Notes: generated by a model from the letters alone, not told the origin. Shown: positions 27,629 to 35,965, counted from the stretch's first letter. The stretch: DNA of 41,384 bases from Bacteroidota bacterium (GCA_021824635.1 JAKAKD010000033.1:1-41384); one strand, 5' to 3'. A program made the numbers and translations.

Positions 27629-28129
27629 TTAAAATCCGATCCGATTTTTTTGTTTTTTATCTTCTAGCATAAGTTGCCTGATCGCTTCAAACACTACCTG
27701 GAACTGCCCGTCATATTTCTCCTCCATAGCAGCAATTTTTTTTGCAAGATTTTTATTTGACTCAAGAAATTTACGCAGTTCAACAAAAGCTCTCATAATT
27801 GCAATATTTATCTCAATCGCTTTTTCATTATTTAGAACGCTTGAAAGCATCGCTACTCCCTGTTCTGTGAATGCCATCGGCGCATATCGTAATCCTTTTT
27901 TATCAGAATTGGAGATCACAAATTGTGATCTCCAAAAAGAAAATTCTTTTTGTGTTAGGACAAACATGAAATCTGACGGAAAGCGTTTAATATTTCTTCT
28001 AACAGCTTGTTTCAGTGTTCTGGTTTCTACACCATACAACTGAGCTAAGTCTCTATCTATAATTACTTTCTCGCCTCGTATAAAACGAATGATTTGTGCA
28101 ACTGCTTCAATTTTGATAAGCGCTTTCAT
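27629..28129 (-). CDS. ORF6N-domain DNA-binding protein
   Basis: The 166-aa protein reads VIDRDLAQLYGVETRTLKQAVRRNIKRFPSDFMFVLTQKEF (about 23-63), then RYAPMAFTEQGVAMLSSVLNNEKAIEINIAIMRAFVELR, the ORF6N domain of phage antirepressor-like proteins. A coiled-coil tail follows at about 115-160 (LAKKIAAMEEKYDGQFQVVFEAIRQLM). Such proteins are common, often mobile, single genes of unknown chromosomal role. It lies 6 bases from the barrel gene on the same strand. The codons for WRSQFVIS form a 27-base perfect palindrome (27909-27935). It may regulate itself or neighbours, but nothing here shows a target. Confidence 0.88.
   Translation of the reverse strand: MKALIKIEAVAQIIRFIRGEKVIIDRDLAQLYGVETRTLKQAVRRNIKRFPSDFMFVLTQKEFSFWRSQFVISNSDKKGLRYAPMAFTEQGVAMLSSVLNNEKAIEINIAIMRAFVELRKFLESNKNLAKKIAAMEEKYDGQFQVVFEAIRQLMLEDKKQKNRIGF
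27909..27935. repeat. 27-base palindrome inside the ORF6N gene
   Basis: Arms of 13 bases (TTGGAGATCACAA and its complement) surround one central base with no mismatch. It encodes residues around WRSQFVIS. The size and perfection are far beyond chance for coding DNA. Confidence 0.9.
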
Positions 28130-28135
28130 TCTGCT

Positions 28136-28876
28136 TCAAAATGGAAAACCAACATTTAATTGAATAGTTGCGCTGAAGCCGCCCGACGGTAAAGCATTAT
28201 TTATAAAAAGTTCATTGCCTAGAGAATCTGTTCTTTTTAAATTGTCAAATTTCACAAAATTATATCCAGCAGTTCCTTCTAGACTTATATAATCCGGAAT
28301 AATATGCAGAATTAATCCCGAACCAAGAAAATATCCGACTTTAGTTTTATCAAAACTATATTTTTCTTCGTTTTGTAAAACATTGTCTTTCAAATAGTCT
28401 GAAGTAAAGTCGCCGCTATAAAAAGTTACATCTCCTTCTATTACTTTCCAATCAATGATCCAAAAAAGATTAACTCCAAAATCAATTCCAACGCCCCAGT
28501 GGTTCAATGAGAGAGTATGCGTTGAAGATAAATTTGAGCCGGCAGATGACTCCGAAGTTGTATGTTCTTCTTTCAGAAATTGATAAAATCCTTTTGCTGA
28601 AATAAATACCTTATCGAATTTTGCACGGACAAAATTGGCTCCTACTCTGTAACCAATTCCTTTTTCAAACTTAATTGCACCGGCAGATTGGGTTGAAAAG
28701 AGTTTCACATTCAGATGATCATTAATTCCGGACGCGTCATATCTTTCTTGAGAAATCCCGGCATAGAAACCGCTTAAACCGAGGCATCCAAATCCAAATG
28801 TTTGCGCATTAAGAGTAGAGGAAACTGTTAAGAGCAAAAGAGTTCCAAAAAAATATTTGAAGAGAGAATGTTTCAT
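28136..28876 (-). CDS. Probable outer-membrane beta-barrel protein
   Basis: The 246 aa begin with a signal peptide (SLFKYFFGTLLLLTVSSTLNAQ, cleavage after about residue 25). The mature part is Gly/aromatic rich with alternating polar and hydrophobic strands (VGIDFGVNLFWIIDWKVIEGDVTFYSG, YFLGSGLILHIIPDYISLEGTAGYNFVKF) and ends in FNVGFPF, a terminal aromatic residue as recognised by the BAM machine. No enzyme motif is seen. It is likely a small 8- to 10-strand barrel in the outer membrane. It precedes the ORF6N gene by 6 bases. Function unknown. Confidence 0.7.
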   Translation of the reverse strand: MKHSLFKYFFGTLLLLTVSSTLNAQTFGFGCLGLSGFYAGISQERYDASGINDHLNVKLFSTQSAGAIKFEKGIGYRVGANFVRAKFDKVFISAKGFYQFLKEEHTTSESSAGSNLSSTHTLSLNHWGVGIDFGVNLFWIIDWKVIEGDVTFYSGDFTSDYLKDNVLQNEEKYSFDKTKVGYFLGSGLILHIIPDYISLEGTAGYNFVKFDNLKRTDSLGNELFINNALPSGGFSATIQLNVGFPF

Positions 28877-28914
28877 TCAGTATCGCTATTCATCTAATTG
28901 TAATTTACAAAAAT

Positions 28915-30276
28915 TTAATTTGTTTTGGAGAACCCTTTTTCCAAACCGTGTCCGTTCGCTCCCAGCTCGCTTCGCCGTAATAAATATGCAAAGAGCAATC
29001 CGAAAAATCCAAGTGAAGAGAAGATCCACATTCCCGCATTATAACCAGCCGGATTAGCTGCACTCGCTCCGGAAAAATCATTTGCAAAACCAATAAGAAG
29101 ATTGAACGCGAATAAACCGATATTCTGAATCATCGTCATCAATCCGTAAGCTGTACCAAGTTTAGAACTGTCAATGATAAGAGCAACAGAAGGCCACATC
29201 ACAGCCGGAACAAGCGAAAACGCTATTCCCATCATAGACATCGGAAGAAGGAGATAGATCGGAATCGCAGCATGAATATCAAAAAAGTTGATGTTGATAT
29301 TGATAAAATCCGACGGAGACATTACCGCGGGTCTGCCGAATTTATAAGCCATCATCAGGTAAACAGGAATAATAAGAAGAGAACCAAACATCATAAGCAA
29401 AGATCTCTTACCAATTTTATCTGCCATCAATCCGAAAAGCGGAGTAAAAAACATAGCCGCTAATGTTAACATGCTCGAAAGATTTCCTCCAACTTCGCGC
29501 GTAGTACCGTGCGCGTCTTGAAAGAATTTAATTGCAAATGTTTGAAACGGAAACATGGCTGAATAGAACGTAACGCATAATGCAGTGATATACCAGAACG
29601 ATTTATGAAAAGTAAATATTTCTTTGAATACAATTTTATCCTGCTTTCCTTCTTCCGGTAAAGCATATCTTTTCGATCCGTAAGCATCAAGTACGAAATA
29701 GATTATTATTGTAATAAGTGCAAACACTCCGGCTCCAATTGTTATAAGTAATGGTGTCTGCCAATATTGATATAAACTTTTTCCCCAAGTTGGAGAATTT
29801 AGAGCCAGAAAAGAACCGAGACGAGCCACAGTCAAATTCAAACCGAACGCAAAAGACAATTCCTTTCCCTTGAACCATCTAGCAATGATTGTAGTGATTG
29901 CAACTATCATTGATTCAGCACCCATACCAAAAATCAAACGTCCGGCAGCCATGTAAAACAACTGACTACTTAAGGCAGTAATAATCGCACCGGTCATTAT
30001 TAGCAATGTAAAAATCACAACGGAAATTCTTGTACCGATCCTGTCTATTATGATTCCACCGATGAGAACCATTATTATATTTGGAAAACTATAGATTCCC
30101 TGAAGCAAGCCGATATCGGAATCAGTAAAGTGTAGTTGTTTAACAAGAAGATCCGCAAGAGGACTGATTGAATCATAGATGTAGTAATTGCCGAACATTG
30201 CCAGACTGATGAGAAGAAGAATTCCCCATCTAAGCAATGCGTGTGGTTCAGGTTTTTGATTGATCTGATTTTCCAT
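28915..30276 (-). CDS. MFS transporter, MFSD1-like (possible dipeptide carrier)
   Basis: This 453-aa protein has about 12 membrane helices. FGNYYIYDSISPLADLLVKQL near helix one, GGIIIDRIGTRISVVIF (MFS motif A region) and GRLIFGMGAESMIVAITTIIARWFKGKELSFAFGLNLTVARLG are characteristic of the branch containing MFSD1, a lysosomal dipeptide transporter of animals. It follows pepD (M20 dipeptidase) on the same strand after 87 bases that contain a strong hairpin. That context fits movement of dipeptides or amino acids. The MFS fold is certain; the MFSD1 relation and the substrate are inference. Confidence 0.82.
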   Translation of the reverse strand: MENQINQKPEPHALLRWGILLLISLAMFGNYYIYDSISPLADLLVKQLHFTDSDIGLLQGIYSFPNIIMVLIGGIIIDRIGTRISVVIFTLLIMTGAIITALSSQLFYMAAGRLIFGMGAESMIVAITTIIARWFKGKELSFAFGLNLTVARLGSFLALNSPTWGKSLYQYWQTPLLITIGAGVFALITIIIYFVLDAYGSKRYALPEEGKQDKIVFKEIFTFHKSFWYITALCVTFYSAMFPFQTFAIKFFQDAHGTTREVGGNLSSMLTLAAMFFTPLFGLMADKIGKRSLLMMFGSLLIIPVYLMMAYKFGRPAVMSPSDFINININFFDIHAAIPIYLLLPMSMMGIAFSLVPAVMWPSVALIIDSSKLGTAYGLMTMIQNIGLFAFNLLIGFANDFSGASAANPAGYNAGMWIFSSLGFFGLLFAYLLRRSELGANGHGLEKGFSKTN

Positions 30277-30293
30277 GGAGTCTCTTATGAATC

Positions 30294-30349
30294 ATGATCT
30301 TGATCATAATCTTGCTCTCCTTAAAAGCGAGAGCAAGATCAAGATCACA
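30294..30349. repeat. Intercistronic hairpin with repeated GATCTTGATC words
   Basis: ATCTTGCTCTC (30309-30319) and GAGAGCAAGAT (30329-30339) are perfect 11-bp arms with a nine-base loop. Outer GATCTTGATC on the left and GATCAAGATC on the right can extend the stem. It lies between pepD and the MFS gene and has no U-tract in either direction, so it is more likely an mRNA processing or stability element than a terminator. Confidence 0.6.
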
Positions 30350-30363
30350 AGCACGAAATATTT

Positions 30364-31824
30364 TTAATTAGAAGGTATGTTCTTTAATACTGCTGAGAGC
30401 AAATTCCAAAATTTATCAACTGTACTGATCTGGACTCTTTCGTCAGGCGAATGAGCTCCCATGATTGTCGGACCAAAAGAAATCATATCCATATCGGGAT
30501 AACGTTCTTTTATAATTCCGCATTCAAGACCGGCATGAATTGCTTTTACTTCCGGTTCGCCGTTATACATTTGATGATAAACATTTTTCAAAGTAGCAAG
30601 AACCGGAGATTGAATATTCGGCTTCCATCCCGGATAACCATCGCCCTGTTCGACTTCTGCTTTTGCAAGTTTGAAAAATGCAGAAATTGAATTTGAGACA
30701 TCGTACTTCTCAGATTCAACGGAACTTCTCTGGCTCAAAGTAACTTCAACTCTTTTCCCTTTAGTAACAACAACGGCAAGATTTGTTGAAGTCTCTACCA
30801 ACCCGGCAATATCGGCACTCATTTTAATAACGCCGTTTGGAACTGAGTAAAGAGAATCAACTAAATTTTTCGCAGTTGATTTATCAAGAACTTTAGACTT
30901 GGATTTCGTTTCTGCAGCAGTAACATTTAAAGTTGGTTCAACGGAAGCCAGTTCGGATTGAACAATTTTGTTGTATCTCTCAACATAAGCAATTGCATCA
31001 GATGCAAATTTCTTTGGAACCCTAATAACAGAAAAGCATTCGCGCGGAATAGCATTGTGTTTACTTCCACCGTTAATGCTTACAAGACGGATTCCGAAAG
31101 TATAATTCAGTTCGTGAAGAAGACGGGTCATCAACTTGATTGCATTGCCGCGTCCTGTGTTAATATCCAACCCGCTGTGTCCGCCTTTTAAACCTGCAAC
31201 TTTGATCTCTATTGCACTTGTATTTGAAGGGATATCCTTCTGATTAAATTTGAATTTGACAAAAGTATTTTGTCCGCCGGCGCAGCCAATATATAGAGCA
31301 CCATCTTCTTCCGAATCCAAGTTCAACAAAATTTTCCCATTTACAAATCCGGGCTTCAATGCTTGCGCACCGAACAATCCTGTTTCTTCATCAAGAGTAA
31401 AAAGCGCTTCAACAGGTCCATGTTCTAAATCTTTCGATTCCATTACAGCGAGAGCAGCGGCTACTCCAATTCCGTTATCGCTTCCTAGAGTAGTTCCTTT
31501 TGCTCTTACCCAATCGCCGTCAACAAAACATTTGATAGAGTCTTTTTCAAAATCGTGAGCTACATCGGAATTTTTTTCCGGCACCATATCAAGATGCCCT
31601 TGCATTACAACCGGAGTTAGATTTTCTTTCCCCGGAGTAGCAGGTTTGCGTATAATAACATTCCCGAAATCATCTCGTGAATATTCCAAATTATTTTTCT
31701 TTGCAACAGAAACAACATAATCTGCAAGTTTAGCTTCTTTGCGCGAAGGATGCGGAATTTTACAGATCTCTTCAAAATGATTCCACAACAGTTCTGGTTT
31801 TAATTGTCCTAATATTTCTCCCAT
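30364..31824 (-). CDS. pepD: Aminoacyl-histidine dipeptidase (M20)
   Basis: PepD (486 aa) is a cytoplasmic di-zinc dipeptidase that cleaves Xaa-His and many other dipeptides. Metal and catalytic residues are visible: His77 and Asp79 (MQGHLDMVPEK), Asp116 (GSDNGIGVAAALAV), the glutamates of LDEETGL (about 145-150), Asp170 (LNLDSEEDG) and the His near 458 (HAGLECGI). AGLKGGHSGLDINTGRGNAIKLM marks the lid/dimerisation domain. AGGAG before ATG supports the start. It begins only 3 bases after the PqqD-like gene stop, so the two are translated together, with the OPT importer just before. Confidence 0.95.
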   Translation of the reverse strand: MGEILGQLKPELLWNHFEEICKIPHPSRKEAKLADYVVSVAKKNNLEYSRDDFGNVIIRKPATPGKENLTPVVMQGHLDMVPEKNSDVAHDFEKDSIKCFVDGDWVRAKGTTLGSDNGIGVAAALAVMESKDLEHGPVEALFTLDEETGLFGAQALKPGFVNGKILLNLDSEEDGALYIGCAGGQNTFVKFKFNQKDIPSNTSAIEIKVAGLKGGHSGLDINTGRGNAIKLMTRLLHELNYTFGIRLVSINGGSKHNAIPRECFSVIRVPKKFASDAIAYVERYNKIVQSELASVEPTLNVTAAETKSKSKVLDKSTAKNLVDSLYSVPNGVIKMSADIAGLVETSTNLAVVVTKGKRVEVTLSQRSSVESEKYDVSNSISAFFKLAKAEVEQGDGYPGWKPNIQSPVLATLKNVYHQMYNGEPEVKAIHAGLECGIIKERYPDMDMISFGPTIMGAHSPDERVQISTVDKFWNLLSAVLKNIPSN

Positions 31825-31826
31825 CG

Positions 31827-32207
31827 TTAATCTCCTTTATTTATTTCTTGGAACGTGATGTAACGCTGTTCATAAAGTCCCGTTAAAAATTTTGTTAGTC
31901 TCTCGTTAACAGGTTCAATTTTATTTCCAAATTTCTCCAGAAGATGCTGACCGATTTTTTCTACTTTTCTTTTCCCATCAATTAATAACCAAACAGCAGA
32001 ACCTAACTCATCTAATTTTAGTCTTATCATTGGTGATTTTAATTTTGGATTAATAAACCGAACAGCAAATTTATTTTGAAATTTTGGAATCAGAATGGTA
32101 ACCAAATTTTCTTCTGAGATTTCTTCTCCATACAATCTAAGAGGAGTTAGTTCTAAATAGTTTGCGGCTTTTAAAATTCTACGACGTTCAGAAAAACTTA
32201 CCTGCAT
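31827..32207 (-). CDS. PqqD-like protein in a peptide-use operon
   Basis: The 126-aa protein has MIRLKLDELGSAVWLLIDGKRKVEKIGQHLLEKFGNKIEPVNERLTKFLTGLYEQRYI (about 59-116), the winged-helix-like PqqD fold that binds peptides for radical-SAM enzymes. The N-terminal 50 residues (NYLELTPLRLYGEE) are an extension common in stand-alone Bacteroidota-type copies. There is no radical-SAM gene, no precursor peptide and no PQQ gene nearby. It sits between the OPT transporter (56 bases) and pepD (3 bases) with AAGGAA before ATG. The fold assignment is good; its job with a peptide importer and a dipeptidase is unknown and may be peptide binding or chaperoning. Confidence 0.82.
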   Translation of the reverse strand: MQVSFSERRRILKAANYLELTPLRLYGEEISEENLVTILIPKFQNKFAVRFINPKLKSPMIRLKLDELGSAVWLLIDGKRKVEKIGQHLLEKFGNKIEPVNERLTKFLTGLYEQRYITFQEINKGD

Positions 32208-32227
32208 GTTATTCCTTATTGAAATAG

Positions 32228-32255
32228 TATGTCCCGGTTATTAGACCGGGACATA
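32228..32255. repeat. Perfect 11-bp hairpin between the OPT and PqqD-like genes
   Basis: TATGTCCCGGT (32228-32238) and ACCGGGACATA (32245-32255) flank a six-base loop. It starts 8 bases past the OPT stop on the minus strand. No U-tract follows on either strand, so it probably sets mRNA stability or partial read-through rather than ending transcription outright. Confidence 0.7.
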
Positions 32256-32262
32256 AATAAAA

Positions 32263-34212
32263 TTACATAGATACTTGTGGCGGAGCTGGTTCATCAGGAC
32301 TGCCGGCATTCTTAACCGGGATCCTAATTAACAACCAAGCTATTAAAGCAAACACTAATAAGCTTACATAGAAACTTGGGTTTTCAAAAATATGGTATAT
32401 AGAAATATCGAAGAAAGCCAGAGCGGCAAAGAGCAAACCTATTAGAGCCTCCCCTGCTATAAGCCCTGCGGCTATAAGTATTCCGTTATTTTCCACCCTA
32501 GATTTTTGAGCATCGTTAAATTTCTTCTTTTCATTTACTCTCTCAACAACGCCTTTAATCAAACCGCCGACAAAAATTGCGAAGGTGGTTCCTAACGGTA
32601 AATACATACCAACGCTAACGAGCATCGGGCTTTTAACATTCATCATAATAAAACCAACACCCATTAACATACCTGTAAAGATTAATATCCATTCCATATC
32701 ACCGGCTACAATACCTTTGGAAAGAATTGCCATTAAGCTTGCTTGTGGTGCAGGAAGATTTTCACCGCCGAATCCGGTTCCACCCATTTTTATATCACCT
32801 TCATGCAAAATAATTAGTGGAATAAACATTACAGCAGCAGCAACTGCAACACCAATTAAATCACCTATCTGCATTTTCCAAGGTGTACCACCAAGTATAT
32901 GACCCGCCTTTAAATCTTGAAGCATTTCACCGGCAACTGCGGCAGCTACGCAAACAACAGCGGCAACACCAAGTACAGCTCCAACACCTTGTATTCCTTT
33001 CATACCAAGAGCAACCATTAACAAAGCCGCAACAACTAAAGTAGATAAAGTTAAACCGCTAATAGGATTGTTGCTTGAGCCGATAATTCCAACAAGATAA
33101 CCTGAAACCGCGGCAAAGAAAAATCCGGCTACAATCATTACAATTGTAGCAACTAATGCAGCAACTATATCTTGTGCGAAATAATTGTAGATGAAAAATG
33201 TCGCTACTCCAGTTACAAGAATTCCAGTCATAACCCACTTGAATGAAATATCTTTTTCTGTTCTATCAACAACGTGATCACCGGAAGCGGCTTTTTTAAC
33301 ATCGCTAACTGAGCGAGAGATTCCAGTTATTAAATTTTTTCTCATCTTCCATAATGTGAATGCGGCACCAACCAACATTCCACCAATTGCTATTGGTCTA
33401 ACGTATGTTTTCCAGACTTCAATTATTGTCCCAGACCAATCTTGTCCCGGCATTGGCGTTGAGCCAAATTTGAAATAAGCAATGATTGGTGCAAGTAGTC
33501 CCCATGCAATAACACCGCCGCTGAAATTTAAAGCCGCCAATCTTGGACCGATTATATAACCAACACCCATATAAGCAGGACTAACATCAGGGGAGCGAAA
33601 TAATATATTTCCTTTGCTTAATGAAATAAGTCCATCAGCACTTGTTGCAAACAATCTGAATTGACCTAGAGCCTGAATAGCAGCACCGAAACCCATAGCA
33701 CCAAATAAATATTTAGAACCTGTTCCGCCATGGCGGCCAGCTTTGTGTATTTCTGCAGCAGCAACAGATTCTGGAAACGGAAGTTCAACATCTTCTACCA
33801 TCACTCTACGAAGCATTGCAACAAACATAATTCCAAGAACACCGCCTGCCATCATTATTGCTACAGATAAAATATAATGCCCAGGTGTAAAAAAAGGATC
33901 CCAGATACCTGCAATATAGAATGCTGGTAAAGTGAAAATTGCACCGGCAGCAATTGATTCTCCAATAGAACCTACTGTACGAGCAAAATTCTCCTCGAGA
34001 ATTGTTCCCTTGAAAAGTTTAATTATAGCCATTCCTATAACAGCAGCCGGATAAGTGGCCGCAATTGTCATTCCAGCTTTTAATCCTAAGTACGCATTTG
34101 CCGCACCTAGAACAACTGCAAGGACAAGTCCGATCACGAGAGCACGAATTGTAAATTCTGCCATATTTGTTTCCGATGAAACAAATGGAACATGTTTCTT
34201 TTGTTCCGCCAT
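32263..34212 (-). CDS. OPT-family oligopeptide transporter
   Basis: This 649-aa membrane protein has about 15-16 helices. FTIRALVIGLVLAVVLGAANAYLGLKAGMTIAATYPAAVIGMA at the N-terminus and SNNPISGLTLSTLVVAALL in the middle (the NPxSG-type motif) are hallmarks of the prokaryotic oligopeptide transporter (OPT) family. NIGESIA-like and PFPESVAAAEIHKAG segments also fit. Bacterial OPT proteins import peptides or metal chelates across the inner membrane. AGGAG precedes ATG. It is the first gene of a minus-strand set with a PqqD-like gene, pepD and an MFSD1-like carrier, which supports peptide rather than metal-chelate uptake. Confidence 0.92.
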   Translation of the reverse strand: MAEQKKHVPFVSSETNMAEFTIRALVIGLVLAVVLGAANAYLGLKAGMTIAATYPAAVIGMAIIKLFKGTILEENFARTVGSIGESIAAGAIFTLPAFYIAGIWDPFFTPGHYILSVAIMMAGGVLGIMFVAMLRRVMVEDVELPFPESVAAAEIHKAGRHGGTGSKYLFGAMGFGAAIQALGQFRLFATSADGLISLSKGNILFRSPDVSPAYMGVGYIIGPRLAALNFSGGVIAWGLLAPIIAYFKFGSTPMPGQDWSGTIIEVWKTYVRPIAIGGMLVGAAFTLWKMRKNLITGISRSVSDVKKAASGDHVVDRTEKDISFKWVMTGILVTGVATFFIYNYFAQDIVAALVATIVMIVAGFFFAAVSGYLVGIIGSSNNPISGLTLSTLVVAALLMVALGMKGIQGVGAVLGVAAVVCVAAAVAGEMLQDLKAGHILGGTPWKMQIGDLIGVAVAAAVMFIPLIILHEGDIKMGGTGFGGENLPAPQASLMAILSKGIVAGDMEWILIFTGMLMGVGFIMMNVKSPMLVSVGMYLPLGTTFAIFVGGLIKGVVERVNEKKKFNDAQKSRVENNGILIAAGLIAGEALIGLLFAALAFFDISIYHIFENPSFYVSLLVFALIAWLLIRIPVKNAGSPDEPAPPQVSM

Positions 34213-34341
34213 GATTTTCTCCTGTAAGTGGTGAGATATTTATTTGTGAGTTACTAACAGTCCGATAACGCCCTGCTAATATAAATATGTATCCTTAACC
34301 GAGCAAACAGAAAGTGTAAACACTTATTTCGAAGAACGAAA

Positions 34342-34375
34342 TACGAGGTTCGAACTTCATCTTTCGAACTTCGTA
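34342..34375 (-). repeat. Hairpin after the TIGR02757 gene
   Basis: TACGAGGTTCGAA (34342-34354) and TTCGAACTTCGTA (34363-34375) match at 12 of 13 positions around an eight-base loop. It begins right after the stop on the minus strand, followed by a weak T-rich TTTCGTTCTTCG. It may be a weak terminator or one of the intergenic repeats of this genome. Confidence 0.5.
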
Positions 34376-34376
34376 C

Positions 34377-35171
34377 TTATAATTCTAGTTTTCTCATTCC
34401 AATATGACAGATCGCAAAATCATATTTAACCGGATCTACAGCATCAAATCTTTTCAGCCGTTCTGTAATTTCTTCTGCCATTTTCCAAGATACATTTTTC
34501 TGTTTCGTAAGTTTTAGCTGCTTACAAATTTTGGCTACATGAGTGTCAACCGGAATGATAAGTTTTGAAGCCGGGATTTCATTCCAAAGTCCAAAATCGA
34601 GTTCGTCTTTTCTAATCATCCAGCGTAAAAATAGATTCATCCTTTTGCATGCGCTTCCTCTCAACGGGTCGGGAATCATAAACTTAATTCCGTGTGTTAT
34701 ACTTCCCTTCTCTGAATTTAATTCAAGAAAATTTTTTGAAAAGAAGGAGATGGAATTTTTGAGATTTGCATCCTTTTCAAAATAGTATAAAAGAAAAAAA
34801 TATTTGAGTGAGCCGTAATTCGAATATATTTTATTCAGCGAGCTAAACAATTTGGCTATGTCTTCGCCTGAATAGAAACGATGTTTCATATCTTTGAATA
34901 GTTTTAACCCGATTTTATAAGAATAGTTTTTAACGAACTCATGCGGCTGGTTATTCATCAGTTCGTGAATCTTTTGGAGAGTATTGTTAATCTGTTTGAC
35001 ATTCCCGAAAGCAAAAACCGAAGAGATAAACGCAGAGATTTCTATATCATAATAATTTTTGAAGCGGTGTGGAAACTCCAATGGATCGGGAGAAATTTGA
35101 GAAAAGTCGAAATATTTATAGTGCTGTCCTAACTTTTTCTTAAGAGCGGTTTCTTTTTTAGAATATTTCAA
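34377..35171 (-). CDS. TIGR02757 / DUF2400 family protein
   Basis: The 264-aa protein shows DPLEFPHRFKNYYDIEISAFISSVFAFGNVKQINNTL near the N-terminus, RRMN-like GSACKRMNLFLRWMIRKDELDFGLW in the middle, IIPVDTHVAKICKQLKL and the ending DAVDPVKYDFAICHIGM. This is the conserved profile of TIGR02757 proteins. Their fold resembles helix-hairpin-helix DNA glycosylases, where PVDTHV is the typical Asp-bearing region, but no activity is established to my knowledge. The start is TTG with AAAGGA 4 bases upstream; no better ATG exists in frame. It lies 80 bases after pdxJ on the same strand. Confidence 0.82.
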   Translation of the reverse strand: MKYSKKETALKKKLGQHYKYFDFSQISPDPLEFPHRFKNYYDIEISAFISSVFAFGNVKQINNTLQKIHELMNNQPHEFVKNYSYKIGLKLFKDMKHRFYSGEDIAKLFSSLNKIYSNYGSLKYFFLLYYFEKDANLKNSISFFSKNFLELNSEKGSITHGIKFMIPDPLRGSACKRMNLFLRWMIRKDELDFGLWNEIPASKLIIPVDTHVAKICKQLKLTKQKNVSWKMAEEITERLKRFDAVDPVKYDFAICHIGMRKLEL

Positions 35172-35209
35172 ATAGTCCTTTCTTCCATTTTAATAATAAC
35201 CATCCCGAT

Positions 35210-35239
35210 AATTTTTGATATGATCTATTGTCAAAAATT
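35210..35239 (-). repeat. AT-rich inverted repeat after pdxJ
   Basis: AATTTTTGA (35210-35218) and TCAAAAATT (35231-35239) pair perfectly around 12 bases. It lies just past the pdxJ stop. There is no clean U-tract, so at best it is a weak terminator. Confidence 0.35.
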
Positions 35240-35251
35240 TCTTTAACCGAT

Positions 35252-35965
35252 TTATCTTTTTGTTAAAGCAATCATCTCTTTAATAGCTTGTTCAGCGCCA
35301 ACATAAATTGCACGTGCAAGAACTGCATGGCCAATACTCACTTCATCAATTTCTTCTATTGCAAGAAACTCTTTTATGTTGATGTAATTTAGACCATGCC
35401 CTGCGTTTACTCCTAGTCCAAGTTTTTTAGCATGCTTAGCCGCAAGCCGGACTTTTTCAAGTTCTTCAAAAATATCTTCTTCGCTTGCAGCATTTGCGTA
35501 ATGCCCGGTGTGAATTTCAATAAAGTCCGCATTTATTTCTGCGGCAGCATCAATTTGATTTATATCCGGTTCAATGAAAATTGAAACAGAAATTTCCGCT
35601 TCATGCAAGCGTTCCACCGCAGAACGAATTTGATTTATGTTATCTATAACATTTATTCCGCCTTCTGTTGTGAGTTCCTGACGCTTCTCGGGTACAAGAG
35701 TAGCTAGTTCGGGACAAACATCACATGCAATTTGGATGATCTCATCAACCGGAGCCATTTCAAGATCAAGTTTGGTTGTTACTAGTTCACGCAGAAGACG
35801 TACATCGCGTTCGTTGATATGTCTGCGGTCTTCGCGAAGATGAACTACAATTCCATCAACACCAAATTGTTCCGCCATCAAAGCAAATGTTACCGGATCC
35901 GGTTGTGTTTCACCGCGCGCATTTCTTAATGTTGCAATATGATCAACGTTTATACAGAATCTCAT
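35252..35965 (-). CDS. pdxJ: Pyridoxine 5'-phosphate synthase
   Basis: PdxJ (237 aa) condenses 1-deoxyxylulose-5-phosphate with 3-amino-2-oxopropyl phosphate to form pyridoxine-5'-phosphate, the last ring-forming step of the DXP-dependent vitamin B6 route. The start MRFCINVDHIATLRNARG, then DGIVVHLREDRRHINERDV and the phosphate-binding end AGHGLNYINIKEF...EVSIGHAVLARAI are all typical, and the TIM-barrel length is as expected. AAGGTT lies before ATG. No other B6 gene is in the window. The product serves PLP enzymes such as the aminotransferases and phosphorylase here. Confidence 0.96.
   Translation of the reverse strand: MRFCINVDHIATLRNARGETQPDPVTFALMAEQFGVDGIVVHLREDRRHINERDVRLLRELVTTKLDLEMAPVDEIIQIACDVCPELATLVPEKRQELTTEGGINVIDNINQIRSAVERLHEAEISVSIFIEPDINQIDAAAEINADFIEIHTGHYANAASEEDIFEELEKVRLAAKHAKKLGLGVNAGHGLNYINIKEFLAIEEIDEVSIGHAVLARAIYVGAEQAIKEMIALTKR

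Noticed and set aside
31827-32207. PQQ or RiPP biosynthesis locus suggested by the PqqD-like gene
   Set aside because: No radical-SAM enzyme, precursor peptide or PqqABCE gene nearby.
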